The notes under the pieces: generated by a model | Told to the model about the DNA's origin: nothing | Database searches by the model: none | The model's input: only the letters and a program-made list of their open reading frames with translations | Part shown: positions 32,911 through 46,534 of the stretch, piece after piece | Layout: each line of letters opens with the position of its first letter | Numbering within the stretch: position 1 is the stretch's first letter | Program-made: the position numbers and the translations under genes | Origin: Cladopsammia gracilis | Taxonomy: Eukaryota > Cnidaria > Anthozoa > Scleractinia > Dendrophylliidae | Reading direction: 5' to 3' | Assembly: GCA_022457155.1 (NCBI GenBank) | Contig: JAJGOT010001040.1 | Location: 30,328 to 94,327 of the forward strand | DNA length: 64,000 bases

Positions 32911-35097
32911 AAAAAATGGCCGTACTTATCGCTGAAAATACGTTTTAGCCAAGCTAATCGTACAGCTTTGACCAAGCTTTCAATATCTGTCATTTTAATG
33001 CCACCGTCTTCATAACTGTTTATTGAAGAGAGCCTTGTTACTTTATCCTTTCCATTCCATAAAAAGGAGAAAATCAAACTATTTACTTGTTTGATGATTT
33101 TACTTGGAGGTGAAAGAACCGAAGATTTAAAAACTAGTTTTGGAATAAGTAATGATTTGATTATAGTTACTTTACCATAAATGGACAGTCCTCTAGATGA
33201 CCATATATTTGTCAGCTGCTTTATGCTGTCAACCTTCTCTTGAAAGTTTTTTCGTAAAATAATGATAGGTCATATGTAAAAAAGGTTCCTAAAGCTTTAA
33301 TGGGTTCACTTGGTCATTTAATACCAAACGGTTTTTCGTCTTTTCTTTTAAGCGAACCAATCCACATTCCTTCTGTTTTAGAACTATTTATCTCCAACCC
33401 ACAGAAGTTCTTAAATACGTCTACTTCTTCAAATAGCGTTTTTGCAGAATTTTCATCAGACAAGGTTGCTGTGGTATCGTCTGCGTATTGCAATAGCTTG
33501 GCTTCACAATTTCCTATTTTAATTCCTTTGATATCAACATTTTGACGAATGGAGATTGCCAAGCTTTCAACAGCTAAGATAAAGAGATAGGGGGACAAGG
33601 GATCACCCTGCCTCACACCACGTTCTAAAGTAAAATAGTCTGATGTCATTACATTATTTATTACACAGCTTTGAATATTTGTATAAAACATTTTGACCCA
33701 ATTTATAAAATTGGGGCCAAAATTAAAGGCCTCAAGGCAACTGAAAAAAAGATAATGCCATTCTAAAGAGTCGAAAGCTTTTTTAAAGTCAAAGAAAATC
33801 AAGATACCTGGAATATTCTTACTGTCTGTAAATTCCATTATATCGAAAATTGATCGAATAGTCTCACCAATATAGCGATCTTCAACATAACCTGTTTGAT
33901 TATGATATTCGGTATAACTTTCTTTAATCTTAAAGCAATCACTTTTGAAATTATTTTTGCATCCACATTAATAAGAGAGATTGGCCTCCAATTTTCAATG
34001 AGAGTTCGATCTTTATGTTGCTTTTCTATAAGAGTTATAATTGCTTTTCTTTGAGAGCTAGACATTTCGCCGTGGTTGAAACACTCCCTCACACTTTCCA
34101 TAACTAAACTTCTATTGGTATTCCATCATTACCAGGAGATTTGTTACTCTCAAAACTGTTAAGAATGGCTGTAATTTCTTCAACAAATATTTCTTCTTCA
34201 CAAGATTGTTTTTGTTCTTCTCATAATCTTGGTAAATTCAAATTATTTAAAAATTCGTTTGCATTTTCTTTATCCTCATCTGTTACGTTTGAGTGGTACA
34301 AGCTATGGTAAAAACGTTTTTGTTCGTTCAGTATCCCAAAAGGATCAGATGTAATGGCACCACATATTAATAGTTTTCTTATGTGTTTTTTGACGTGATT
34401 AAGCTTCTCTAAATTTAGAAAATATTTTGTACTTCTCTCGCCATGCTCGTGCCATCGTGCCCTTGCGCGAATAATCACACTCCTTGTTTTTTCCTCATAA
34501 TAACTTTCTAGAGTTTCTTTTGCTTCATTTAGAGTATTTAGGTTAGAGTCGGATGGGTCCTGTTCGAATTTTTTAGTTGCTTCCTCGTATACTCGTTATA
34601 ATTTTTTTCCATTGCAGATCGTTCTTTGGCTTTTTTTTTTCGAGAACAAAATAGCATGGTTCCGAATATTATACTTAATCCAATCCCAGATACACCTTTT
34701 TTCTGATAAATTCTCGCTTCCTGTTGTTTTCCAAAGTGGAATATTTTGTTTTAATTCTTCCAGATAATTCGGATCTTCAAGAAGAGAGACGTTCATTTTC
34801 CAGAAGCCAGGCCCCTTTAAGTTTTGATTGGAATCGGTTAAATTCAACTCAATTGCTGCATGATCAGTTGTTATAGCTGGAAGGATATCGGTTTGTATTT
34901 ACAAAATCCTGTAAGTTGTTTGATATCAAGACAGTAATCTAAACGACAGAAAATTGGTGGAGATTTTTGGCTCCAAGTGTAACTTCTAGTTTGTGGATTT
35001 TTAATTCTCCAAACGTCGACAAGGTCCGATTTATTTTGTAAACATTCAATATTGTCTATAACCATTTTTATAGGTACCATAACGCCACATTTCTTAT
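32911..35097 (-). pseudogene. Tx1/L1-like LINE fragment, right arm unit 2
   Basis: Reverse transcriptase core open from 33838 to 33314, with the same TGA after PFGIK. It carries the TGA in the NLPRL/EEQ segment (34221-34223), Cys in LLICGAIT and Ile in KVIPN. It lacks the 20-bp unit 1 deletion. An extra T in GGTTTGTATTTAC near 34893 shifts the endonuclease tail frame. The C-terminal piece GGIKMTDIESL lies at 32892-33077. Confidence 0.86.
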
Positions 35098-35968
35098 CTC
35101 AAAATCGTCGTACTGGCCGCAAATCATCGCCGAAAAGCAAAAACAGTGCATTTCTATGACAAGTGCACAAAACGCACGTTTGGGGCCGTGCGGAGCAAGT
35201 TTTGGCAAAATCTTACTTTTGAGCAGACCCGATCTCAAAATCGTCACACTGGCCTCAAATCATCGCCAAAAAGCGAAAACAGTGCATTTCTATAAAAAGT
35301 GCACAATAGGCACGTTTCGGGCCGTGCAGAGCAAGTTTTGGCAAAATTTTACTTTTTAGCACACCAGATTTCAAAATCGTCGTACTGGTCTCAAGTCATC
35401 GCCAAAAGCGAAAACAGTGCATTTCTATGAAAAGTGCACAAAACGCACGTTTCGGGCCGTGCGTAGCAAGTTTTGGCAAAATCTCACTTTTTAGCACACC
35501 AGATCTCAAAATCGTCGTACTGCCCTCAAATCATCGCCAAAAACCGAAAACAGTGCATTACTATGAAAAGTGCACAAAACGCACGTTGCAAGTTTTGACA
35601 AAATTTGCAAATTTTGGCAAAATCTTACTTTTAAGCACCCCAAATCTCAAAATCGTCGTACTGGCCTCAAATCATCGCCAAAAAGCGAAAACAGTGCATT
35701 TCTATGAAAAGTGCACAAAACGCACGTTTCGGGCCGTGCGGAGTAAGTTTTGGCAAAATCTCACTTTTTAGCACACCAGATCTCAAAATCGTCGCACTGG
35801 CCTCAAATCATCGCCAAAAAGCGAAAACAGTGCATTTCTATGAACAGTGCACAAAACGCACGTTTGGGGCCGTGCGGAGCAAGTTTTGGCAAAATCTAAC
35901 TTTTGAGCACATCAGATCTCAAAATCGTCGTACTGGCCTCAAATCATCGCCAAAAAGTGAAAATAGTG
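35098..35968 (+). repeat. Inner 136-bp satellite monomers, right arm unit 2
   Basis: About six monomers matching 9600-10472 in order and type, including the rearranged monomer near 35580-35640. Confidence 0.85.
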
Positions 35969-36997
35969 CTTTTATGCCTTTCCCACTGGCCTCTTTCTTA
36001 CAACATACATTATAGTCAAGTGCTGTATTGACTGAGCTTGTTTACTGGGCAACAATATGTTATTTTCCTCACACGACACGATTTGGAGTAAAATGGCTGA
36101 GGGAAATCCCAAAGCCGGTTTTATTAAAATAACAACTTTGTAATTCATATGAAATATCTCCAAATCTGTTAGCAATATTTTGGCCCAGTAAAGGTGAGGG
36201 CCACAAAAACGCCAAAAGCATTATAATGAATATTATGATGCTGCCCCACCCCAGGAAAAACAGCACTTGCAAATCTGTAAAACCATGTCCAAACCAATCA
36301 AAGATACAAAATCAAAACAAAAGAAAAATTGTTGAGACTGCTGCCCTTAACTTGCTAGTCAGTTCAATATAAATCAGATGATAAACAATAACAAAATATT
36401 GATTGAAAACCCTAAAAGGGGAATATGGAAACTGCTGCCCTTGCAAATCAGTCCCATAGACCCTAGTCTACAATAAATTACTAAATCATAACCACATTTT
36501 ATAGAAATGTCACCACTGTTATACATTATCCATAGCAGAAGTAACAAAATATGGTGCCACTGCCCTTGCTAATGGTCCCAGAATAAAGACACTACATAGC
36601 CAAGTGTAACAATTATGGGAAATTCAAAAGCTTACAACGATGATGTTAAAGATCGTGAAAACTAGCAGAGCTGAGCAACTGCTTACAAATGAACCTGCGG
36701 TTTGAACGCAGGCCAGAAAAAACCTGCCCGAAAAAACCCTGTGGGAAAAACAGTGCCGGAAATCTGGGTAGAGATGTATGAGAACTTCTGCCCTTGCTAA
36801 TCAGTTCCATATCTCCTGAGCAAACATGAAAATATGAAAATTGACCAAGAAAAAGACCATGAAACTAACCAAATAAATCCCTTGAAATATTATGAAATAA
36901 TTCTGATAACAAATTGAACTACTAACCTTGTTAATTTGATCCATAAACCTAAGAGATATGAGAACTGCTGCCCTTGCTAATCAGTTCCATATCTCCC
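35969..36997 (-). repeat. TAGCAAGGGCAG block, right arm unit 2
   Basis: Mirror of the left-arm block without the left-arm-only insertion. The GCCCCACCCCAGG stretch that is missing from this unit's left arm is present here (about 36241-36255), so the two arms of unit 2 are not fully homogenised in this part. Confidence 0.5.
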
Positions 36998-38172
36998 GAG
37001 TAGAGTAGAACATGCAAACTAGTGAAAGAAAGCTGTTGTAAAAGAATGTTGTTGTGCAAAAAACTTTGTTGATAGAGAGAGAATGTGAATATACTGTGAA
37101 GTGCATTGGACTTCCACCTGCCCAAACTTGTATCTGGGCATCAGACAAACCCCGATCTGCAGCATAAGAAGCAGCCCGATATACAAAATCTCTGACCATT
37201 ATAATGCGTAGGGTGAAGCCCACAACACTTGAAGGCTAGTGAAAGTGGATGGCCATTTAACGTAACAAAGAGAGGGCCTGGTTTGTCACCCCAGAGGGCT
37301 AAATAATCCAACATCAATTGAACTGGACAAAAAGCAGGTGCATGATTTATAACTAGAGAAAAAAGAGGAAGGAATGTAACTGTGTTTTAAATCCTGAAAA
37401 ATAATTTTCAAAGAAACTATGCTATTTGTGTCATTCACCAGCCACACAACTTGATGAATTTGGAAAGGATTAGGACCAAGCCAGTTGTAGAAGTCATCTC
37501 ATCATCTTGAAATTGACACAATTGATACTTAAAAATTGAAAATCTCTGTCAAATTGGTGTTGTCAACAGACTATCGAAACACACACCAAGCTTACCATAG
37601 CCTTTGAAAAGAGACTTGAGACAGGTCAGGAATACCTGACAGCATAAAAACTGAAGAGAGAGCATAACGATGATCAAACATACAATGTATAGGCAATAAA
37701 AAGTGCTAAATTAGGAGGTGAAATGTTGTACATGTATGTAAAAACTGTTAAAATAGCTTTCCATCTTGGTTGTAAGGCTCGATTTCATAACGGATGAAAC
37801 TATGGCTGTCAGTTCTGAGGCTGCAAATACAAGGAATGTCTGTGGGACATTGATTGGTCCATGTGAGCTGGAACCAAGTGTTTGAAAGTCTGTACCTACA
37901 TGTAAACATCAAGGGTTTGTCCTTACAAGATAGTTAATGACATGAGCAAGTGCTTCATTGTCAGTGAAAAACAAAACACTCATTGTTCATTTCCCATCCC
38001 ACAGGTACACGTAGACTTAAAACAATTGGATAAAACTCTAAAATGGCAATACTGCAATAAGCCCATTCCCCATAGCACCATTTACTGCTAAAAATGACAC
38101 CAAAGCCAAGTGCACCTTAGGCATCTACACTGTTTATAAAGGCTAATTCAGACGAATTTTGCCAGGTATCAT
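36998..38172 (-). pseudogene. DIRS-like RNase H plus tyrosine recombinase remnant, right arm unit 2
   Basis: Mirror of 26519-27674. It retains the six bases lost in the left arm (AATGGCC region near 37248-37256). It has GGGCTGC in place of GGACTGC in the box II neighbourhood (37172-37178), a variant shared with the unit 3 left arm. Confidence 0.7.
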
Positions 38173-38439
38173 CAATGACAAAAAAAGGCCAGCCATTGAT
38201 CCTTTTTATTAAGCCAAATGAGATGAGGTGACCGGACACCTACATGTACCATGAGTCGCCTTAAGAATACTCTGCCTGGCTTGTCACGACTCAACAGGCA
38301 AAAATTCGAAAAGCCCAGAAATATCTTCTTACAAACCAGAATTCAGAGATCAAATTCGTGTTTATGTGAATTTTCTCAAGTACATGTAGTAAGGGAACCT
38401 CTGAACCTACTCGTTAGGTTTAGTTAACTTGTCATGGGC

Positions 38440-39293
38440 ATTTTTGTTTTAAGGTCCTGTTGTGTTTAGCACAGGCATTTTTGTTTTAAGGTCCTGTTGT
38501 GTTTAACACAGGCATTTTGTTTTAAGGTCCTGTTGTGTTAACACAGGCATTTTTGTTTTTAGGTCCTGTTGTGTTCAGCACAGGCAATTTAGTTGTGGCT
38601 TAGTCCACTTCTACTGTATTGAGGATTCGACCTCGTGTTATATTGTGGCTTCGTCCATTTTTAATTTGTTGAGGATTTGTCCTCTGGCTTCTTGTGGATT
38701 CGTCCACTGTTGCGTTTGGGGTTTTTAACCCCTGATTTATATATTATTTTGGCATTTATGGGGAGTTGTCGCGTCGACTTTATGTCTGACAGAGAGACTT
38801 TCCCTGCCACATTTTTGTTTTAAGGTCCTGTTGTGTTAACGCAGGCAATTTTGTTTTAAGGTCCTGTTGTGTTCAGCACAGGCAATTTAGTTGTGGCTTA
38901 GTCCACTTCTACTGTATTGAGGATTCGTCTTCGTGTTATATTGTGGATTCGTCCATTTTTATTATTAAGGATTTATCCTTAATAATAATTTGTTGAGGAT
39001 TCGTCCGCTGTTGCCTTTGGGGTTTTTAACCCCTGATTTATATATTATTTTGGCATTTAAAGGGGAGTTGTCGCGTCGACTTTATGTCTGACGGACTTTC
39101 CCTGCCACATTTTTATTTTGCCCATGACTGGTTTATAGCTAAACATTCAATTTAATGAGTTTTGATTATTGGGCATTTCAAGGGCTTGGGTTGTGTCTGC
39201 CTATTGATTTGTAATTTTGCCTTTATGGTTTCACCCTCAAGGAGCTACTGTTTGCTTTCAAGGTTTTCTGCCCTTAAGGCCGATTCTTGTTAC
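38440..39293 (-). repeat. Hairpin arrays and ladder, right arm unit 2
   Basis: Four 37-bp units from 38456 (one with TTTTTAGGTCC for TTTTAAGGTCC), the ladder, then the duplicated pair at 38827-38883 and a second ladder. Ends at GTTACC, joined to the 465-bp array. Confidence 0.75.
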
Positions 39294-42200
39294 CAAGGAT
39301 TGAAGTGGATTACAGTTTAGGGGTCTCTCTGTATGTACCGGTACCTATGAACCACTCATTATTTTCTATTGTTTGTGAGGTATTGTATTTTTGGTCTTGT
39401 TTTGCATTTGTATTATTGTCGTTCTTTGTTCCTTTTGTTTTACGTAATATGTGACCGGTGAATGCAGAATCTACCCAGTTTAGCTTGAAATCAAAGCTGT
39501 CTGTATTTGCAGGAGAGGCATTGTCACTAGTGACATTTATCTGAAATCAAAATGCGTGCGTTATAACGGCTCAGTCTATTTTGAGCCGCTTTACTTAGTT
39601 GCATTTGCTTAGCTAATGTTTGTAAGATGGAAAAATAAATTGTTTGTTTGTCATAACTTCTGAGATGTTTGTTGGCTCCACGGAGAAAAATTACGGAGCC
39701 TCTTCGTCAATACTTTTCGTAAATGCATAATAATGACATTGTCCCGCCGAAATGGCAAAATGTCGCTTAACTTATTTCCACGTTATATCGCCAAATGGCA
39801 CAAAATATACAACTTAGTGGGATAAAAAGATTCTATAGTACAAAACAAAAGTAGTAGTTTAGAGATAAAGCGCAGGATTGCAAGGATTGAAGTGGATTAC
39901 AGTTTAGCTTTATATCAAAGTTGCCTTTGTTTGCAGGAGAGGCATTGTCAATCGTGACATTGACCTGAAATCAAAATCCGTGCGTTATAACTGCTCAGTC
40001 TATTTTTAGCTGCTTTACTTCGTTGAATTTGCTTAGCTAATGTTTGTAAGATGGAAAAATAGATTGTTTGTTTATCATAACTTATGAGACATTTGTTGGC
40101 TCCTAGGAGAAAAATTACGGAGCTTCTTCGTCATTATTTCGGGCATTTTCGGTTTTAGCCGTCGCACGTCGTGAATAATCTTCGTAAATGCATACTGATG
40201 AGACTGTCCTACCGAAATGGCAAAATGTCGCTAAGCTTATTCCCACGTTATATCGCTACATGGCAGAAAATATACAACTTAGTAGGATAAAAAGATCCTA
40301 TACCACAAAATAAAAGTAGTAGTTTGGAAATAAAGCGCAGGATTGCAAGGATTGAAGTGGATTACAGTTTAGCTTGATATCAAAGTGTCCTTTGTTTGCT
40401 GGAGAGGCAGTGTCAATCTTGACATTTATCTGAAATCAAAATGCGTGCGTTATAACGGCTAAGTCTATTTTTAGATGCTTTACTTCGTTGTATTTGCTTA
40501 GCTAATGTTTGTAAGATGGAAAAATAAATTGTTTGTTTATCATAACTTATGAGACATTTGTTGGCTCCAAGGAGAAAAATTACGGAGCCTCTTCGTCAAT
40601 ATTTCGGGCATTTTCGGTTTTAGCCCTTCCACATCCTTAATACTCTTCGTAAATGCATAGTAATGACACTGTCCCGCCGAAATGGCAAAATGTCGCTTAA
40701 CTAATTTCCACGTTATATCGCTAAAAGGGCACAAAATATACAACTTAGTAGGATAAAAAGATCCTATACTACAAAATAAAATCAAAGTTGCCTTTGTTTG
40801 CAAGAGAGGCATTGTCAATCGTGACATTTATCTGAAATCAAAATGCGTGCGTTATAACGGCTGAGTCTATTTTTAGCTGAGTTACTTCGTTGAATTGGCT
40901 TAGCTAATGTTTGTAAGATGGGAAAACAAATTGTTTGTTTATCATAACTTGAGACATTTTTTGACTCCTAGGAGAAAAATTACGGAGATTCTTCGTCATT
41001 ATTTCTGGCATTTTAGGTTTTAGCCCTCGCACATCGTGAATACTCTTCGTAAATGCATAGTAATGACACTGTCCCGCCGAAATGAAAAATGTCGCTTAAC
41101 GTATTTCCACCTTATATCGCCAAATGGCACAAAATATACAACTTGGTTGGATAAAATATCCCATAGTACAAAACAAAAAAAGTGGTTTAGAGATAATGCG
41201 CAGGATTGCAAGGATTGAAGTGGATTACAGTTTAGGGGTCTTTCTGCATGTACCGGTACCCATGAACCACTCATTATCTTCTATTGTTTGTGAGGTATTG
41301 TATTTTTGGTCTTGTTTTGCATTTGTATTATTGTCGTTCTTTGTTCCTTTTGTTTATTTTGTTTATTTTCAGTCTATTTTGAGCCGCTTTACTTAGTTGC
41401 ATTTGCTTAGCTAATGTTTGTAAGATGGAAAAATAAATTGTTTGTTTGTCATAACTTCTGAGATGTTTGTTGGCTCCACGGAGAAAAATTACGGAGCCTC
41501 TTCGTCAATACTTTTCGTAAATGCATAATATTGACACTGTCCCGCCGATATGGCAAAATGTCGCTTAACTTATTTCCACGTTATATCGCCAAATGGCACA
41601 AAATATACAACTTAGTGGGATAAAAAGATTCTATAGTACAAAACAAAAGTAGTAGCTTAGAGATAAAGCGCAGGATTGCAAGGATTGAAGTGGATTACAG
41701 TTTAGCTTTATATCAAAGTTGCCTTTGTTTGCAGGAGAGGCATTGTCAATCGTGACATTGACCTGAAATCAAAATGCGTGCGATTTAACGGCTCAGTCTA
41801 TTTTTAGCTGCTTTACTTCGTTGAATTTGCTTAGCTAATGTTTGTAAGATGGAAAAATAAATTGTTTGTTTATCATAACTTATGAGACATTTGTTGGCTC
41901 CAAGGAGAAAAATTACGGAGCCTCTTCGTCATTATTTCGGGCATTTTCGGTTTTAGCCCTCGCACATCCTTAATACTCTTCGTAAATGCATAGTAATGAC
42001 ACTGTCCCGCCGAAATGGCAAAATGTCGCTTAACTTATTTCCGCCTTATTTTGCCAAATGGCACAAAATATACAACTTAGTGGGATAAAAAGATTCTATA
42101 GTACAAAACAAAAGTAGTAGTTTAGAGATAAAGCGCAGGATTGCAAGGATTGAAGTGGATTACAGTTTAGCTTTATATCAAAGTTGCCTTTGTTTGCAGG

Positions 42201-43391
42201 AGAGGCATTGTCAATCGTGACATTGACCTGAAATCAAAATGCGTGCGTTATAACTGCTCAGTCTTTTTTTCGCTGTTTTACTTCGTTGAATTTGCTTAGC
42301 TAATGTTTGTAAGATGGAAAAATAAATTGTTTGTTTATCATAACTTATGAGACATTTGTTGGCTCCAAGGAGAAAAATTACGGAGCTTCTTCGTCATTAT
42401 TTCGGGCATTTTCGGTTTTAGCCGTCGCACGTCGTGAGTAATCTTCGTAAATGCATACTGATGAGACTGTCCCACCGAAATGGCAAAATGTCGCTAAGCT
42501 TATTTCCACGTTATATCGCTACATGGCAGAAAATATACAACTTAGTAGGATAAAAAGATCCTATACTACAAAATAAAAGTAGTAGTTTGGAAATAAAGCG
42601 CAGGATTGCAAGGATTGAAGTGGATTACAGTTTAGCTTGATATCAGTGTCCTTTGTTTGCTGGAGAGGCAGCGTCAATCTTGACATTTTTCTGAAATCAA
42701 AATGCGTGCGTTATAACGGCTAAGTCTATTTTTAGCTGCTTTACTTCGTTGCATTTGCTTAGTTATTGTTTGTAAGATGGAAAAATCAATTGTTTGTTTG
42801 TCATAACTTATGAGACATTTGTTGGCTCCAAGGAGAAAAATTACGGAGCCTCTTCGTCAATATTTCGGGCATTTTCGGTTTTAGCGGTCGTACTTCTTAT
42901 GAATACTCTTCGTAAATGCATACTAATGACACTGTTCCGCCGAAATGACAAAATGTCGCTTAGCTTATTTTCATGTTATATCGCCAAAGGGCACAAAATA
43001 TACAATTTGGTTGGATAAACATATCCTATAGTAGAAAATAAAAGTAGTAGTTTGGAGACAAAGCGCAGGATTGCAAGGATTGAAGTGGATTACAGTTTAG
43101 CTTGATATCAAAGTGTCGTTTGTTTGCGGGAGAGGCAGTGTTCAATCGTGACCTTTATCTGAAATCAAAATGCGTGCGTTATAACGGCTCAGTCTATTTT
43201 GAGCCGCTTTACTTCGTTACATTTGTTTAGTTGATGTTTGTAAGATGGAAAAATCAATTGTTTGTTAGTCATAACTTATGAGTCATTTGTTGGCTCCTAG
43301 GAGAAAAATTACGGAGCCTCTTCGTCAATATTTCGGGCATTTTCGGTTTTAGCCGTCGCACTTCGTGAATACTCTTCGTAAATGCATACTG
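39294..43391 (+). repeat. 465-bp tandem repeat array, unit 2
   Basis: Same family as 13797-19320 with about 1.4 kb fewer monomers. Full MITE-like insert at about 39321-39478 and a truncated one from 41236. The last three monomers match those of unit 1 in order, while the middle differs, so the copy-number change occurred inside the array. Confidence 0.9.
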
Positions 43392-43872
43392 ATTTTTGTA
43401 TTACATATAGTAAATACAGTGTTTTGCAATACAATGAAAAAAAGAAAGCAAAAGAGTATAATAATTACGATACATATGCAAAAAGAGAAGAAAAATAATA
43501 TATTAATTGAAAAAAAGTACAATATAGCTTAAAAGAGTATATGTTAACTCATTGACATTGGATCGGTTATATGCAGAAAATCACTCAAAAACGTAAAAAG
43601 TCACTGACGACAATGACTTAAGGGAGTTGCACTAGCATTCACTTAGCCCATGGCGACAATCAAACAGTAGTTAAGAACTTTCCAATTGTTTAACTCTTAG
43701 TGCCAACCGTATAAAATACTATTTTCAGATAATGTCAGTTTTTCATTAAATGTTTCTCGCCACCAGTTAGAAAAAAATTCCAAAACGGCGAGGATCACTG
43801 CAAGTACATGTGTTAACATGTGTCTTAGAGATTGATTTTTAAGGTTACATAAAGGACAGACTTGCCAGACTT
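43392..43872 (-). pseudogene. LINE C-terminal domain fragment, unit 2
   Basis: Longer version of 19321-19761. The additional 41 bases at about 43731-43771 supply the NWWRE...ETFNE.LTLSE stretch on the minus strand, which makes the match to the LINE C-terminal domain clearer here than in unit 1. Frame is still broken several times. Confidence 0.55.
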
Positions 43873-44166
43873 AGAAATCGCACTGTTTTGCCGATTTGGC
43901 GATGATTTGAGGCCAGTACGCCGATTTCGAGATCTGGTGTGCTCAAAAGTGAGATTTTGCTAAAACTTGCTCCACACGGCCCCAAACCTGCGTTTCGTAC
44001 ACTTTTCATAGAAATCGCACTGCTTTCCTGATTTGGCGATGATTTGAGGTCAGTACGACGATTTTGAAATTTGGTGTGTGCTCAAAAGTGAGATTTTGTC
44101 AAAAATTCTTGCTCCGCACGGCCCCAAACGTGCGTTTTGTGCCCTTTTCATAGAAATCGCACAATA
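43873..44166 (-). repeat. Two diverged 136-bp-like monomers, unit 2
   Basis: Matches 19762-20056 almost base for base (one visible change, GGCCCC for GGCCGC, near 44120). Confidence 0.75.
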
Positions 44167-45120
44167 TCTGTCTCCATTTAGAATTTAGGTTTCAAAATAT
44201 GATGCCATCCATGAATCAGGACCGCCATTTTAGAATTTTTCTCACAGAAAACAATTATAAAAAATGGACAATTTATCCCAATCATCTGAAACTTGGTACA
44301 GAACATCCTAATAATCTGCAAATGTAGCACATCAAAGCACAAGTCCATATCTTTCTCCATTCAGCATTTAGGTTTCAAAAAATATGTTTTTTCCTAGCCA
44401 TTTTCAATGATGTCATAATGACGTCACAATGAGACATCGACACTGTCAATCTACTAACCTTATGATTTTGTACTATCTGCTAAATTTGAAGTCTAAAGCG
44501 GTAATACTTTAGGAGTTATGATGGGGTACGTTTTAAGACATATCAGTGTCCGTACATGAAGCTGGTCATCACAGCAGGGGCAAGCCATGGAGCGGTGAGT
44601 ACACGCTCTTTTGTGCTGCGCATTTGTACTCTATTTAGACCTTTTGAAGACTATGCACGACCAAACCAACTATCAGAACTATGACATAAAGTCCTAGTGC
44701 TACTCTAGGAAACTGTTTTCCCAACCGAAAGTGTTTGCTTTTGCATAGTCAGCAGTTTATCTTTAGATATTTAACCGTCCCCTCAAGAAATCACGTTATG
44801 GCTTTTAGAGACAAAGGACGAGGGTGTATCTATACTTTTATGATAGATGTAGTTGATACACCAGGAAAGGAACACCTTGGTGTACGTTTTGCGTGAATTC
44901 ATCATTGTGCTTAGGAGTAATTAATAACTGAATAATTAATTAGCTGCAAATTTCAACCGTTAATAACATCGTCAGATCTTGTGTTTATGGCCGTGTTTAT
45001 ATCAATCGAGTTAGATCCCAAAGTGATCTAACCGTCTTGCTAAAGTCAAGGAAACAGCTTCTAAAACGTGCGAGTTATTAACAGTTGAATTTTGTCCAAC
45101 ATGGCGGATCCAAAAGTGCG
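44167..45120. other. Intergenic-like spacer, unit 2
   Basis: Same content as 20057-21010, including TGACGTCA near 44419 and AACATGGCGG at 45098-45107. No gene recognised. Only scattered single-base differences from unit 1 are visible. Confidence 0.5.
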
Positions 45121-45440
45121 TCAAACATGCAAACGAGGCTATACTTTGATAGTTAATATCTCTGACGGGATTTTATCACACTTCCTCAAATTCGCAGGAT
45201 ATATACAACGTCTTTAATACTATTTGCCAATACACTCGGCGTTATTATCGACTCAACGGTTTGTTTCTAGCCTTGTTTACAAGTTTTTCAAACATGGAAA
45301 CGAGGCTACAATTTGATCGTTAATATCTCTGAGGGGATTACATCAAACAAATTCAAATTTGCAGGATATATAGCATGACTTTTATACTATCTGCGAATAC
45401 ACTCGGTTTTGATATCGGCTCAACCTTATGCTTCTAGTTC
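45121..45440 (+). repeat. Two-copy direct repeat, unit 2
   Basis: Duplicate of 21011-21330 with the same pair of diverged sub-copies. Confidence 0.7.
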
Positions 45441-45477
45441 AAAACCTCGAACACATGCGAAAACACCTCAACAGAAG

Positions 45478-45691
45478 CTAATATAATATAATATAATATA
45501 ATATAATATAATATAATATAATATAATATAATATAATATAATATAATATAATATAATATAATATAATATAATATAATATAATATAATATAATATAATATA
45601 ATATGATATGATATGATATGATATAATATAATATAATATAATATAATATAATATAACATAACATAATATAATATAATATAATATATAATAT
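45478..45691 (+). repeat. (ATAAT)n minisatellite, about 42 units, interrupted
   Basis: Shorter than in unit 1 and broken by ATATG units (45601-45622) and ATAAC units (about 45653-45664). The interruptions show independent evolution since duplication, or assembly of different alleles. Confidence 0.95.
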
Positions 45692-46534
45692 GATCATGCT
45701 TATAATGGTGACCAAGCAGCGAAGGATGTCTTGAAGGTAAAAAGACAAAGAGTACCGTACAACAAGGACAAAGACATTAACTGGAACACGTTTCGCTCCG
45801 ATTATCGCCACTGTGCAGTTCTTTACCAAGCAGCGGATGCTTTGGGCTTTGAAATGCTACAAAGGGGCGCCAAACGGGCCTTGGGGTGCATGTCCTGGAT
45901 CTCTCAGAAACGAGAGATTGATGACCTAGACTCGAAGGTGCTACAAAGGTGCGCCAAACGGGCCTTGGGGTGCATGTCGATGATCTCTCAGCAATGAGAG
46001 ATTGATGACCAAGCCTCAAGAGCCCTTGACACTGAGACATTATATGGAATGTACAAGTTAACGCTAGACTGTGCGCCAGAAACGTTTCACTTAAACGAAG
46101 ATCAAACAGTTGGCGATGCAGATAAGGACATTGAGAGAGACGAGGAAGAGAAGAAGTCCAGGAGAAGAAAAGCCACACCAACAGACAGTGAGGGCGACTA
46201 CGAACCTGTAAAGAAGGCAAAAGAGAAAACACCAAGTGCTCTTTCAACAGACAGCGACAGCGATTTCCAAGCGCCCGTAAAGAAAACGAAAAAGAAAACA
46301 GCAAGTCCCCTGAAGAGCGATGACGAAGCGCCCGTAAAGAAAACGAAAATGAAAGCAGCAAGTTCCCTGAAGAGCGACAGCGAGCAGAAGAAAAGAAGCC
46401 ATCATAAGGAGAGGATGTGTAGGATAACAGGCTGCTTCTTTTCCGGCTACAACCTTCAACGTGATGTACAAATGCTCGTTAGGATAGGCGGCATAGAAGA
46501 GGAAGACATTCCCCGTTTGACGTCGATGATTTGA
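45692..46534 (+). pseudogene. Lys/Ser/Asp-rich ORF of unknown function, unit 2
   Basis: Same gene piece as 21672-22515 without the one-base insertion. The part after the TGA (45995-45997) is one continuous 161-codon frame, 46049-46534. The frame before the stop (from about 45692) is in phase with it, so a single nonsense codon interrupts about 268 codons. The Lys-rich repeats read EPVKKAKEKTPSALSTD, APVKKTKKKTASPLKSD and APVKKTKMKAASSLKSD. The last residues (RLTSMI) are encoded by spacer and satellite. Differences from unit 1 include Asp for Ala after DDL, Ser for Tyr in CFF.GYN, and Val for Ile in QRD.QML. No homologue comes to mind. Confidence 0.6.

Larger units (their letters stand above)
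25432..39293. repeat. Giant inverted repeat of unit 2
   Basis: Left arm 25432-31530, centre 31531-32910, right arm 32911-39293. The right arm is cut at the same GTTACC/AAGGATTGAAG junction as unit 1, so that junction existed before the unit was duplicated. Confidence 0.88.

Noticed and set aside
45777..46361. 194-codon minus-strand frame
   Set aside because: Antisense of the Lys/Ser/Asp-rich coding frame. Low-complexity codons on one strand open the other; the unit 1 counterpart is not preserved at the same length.
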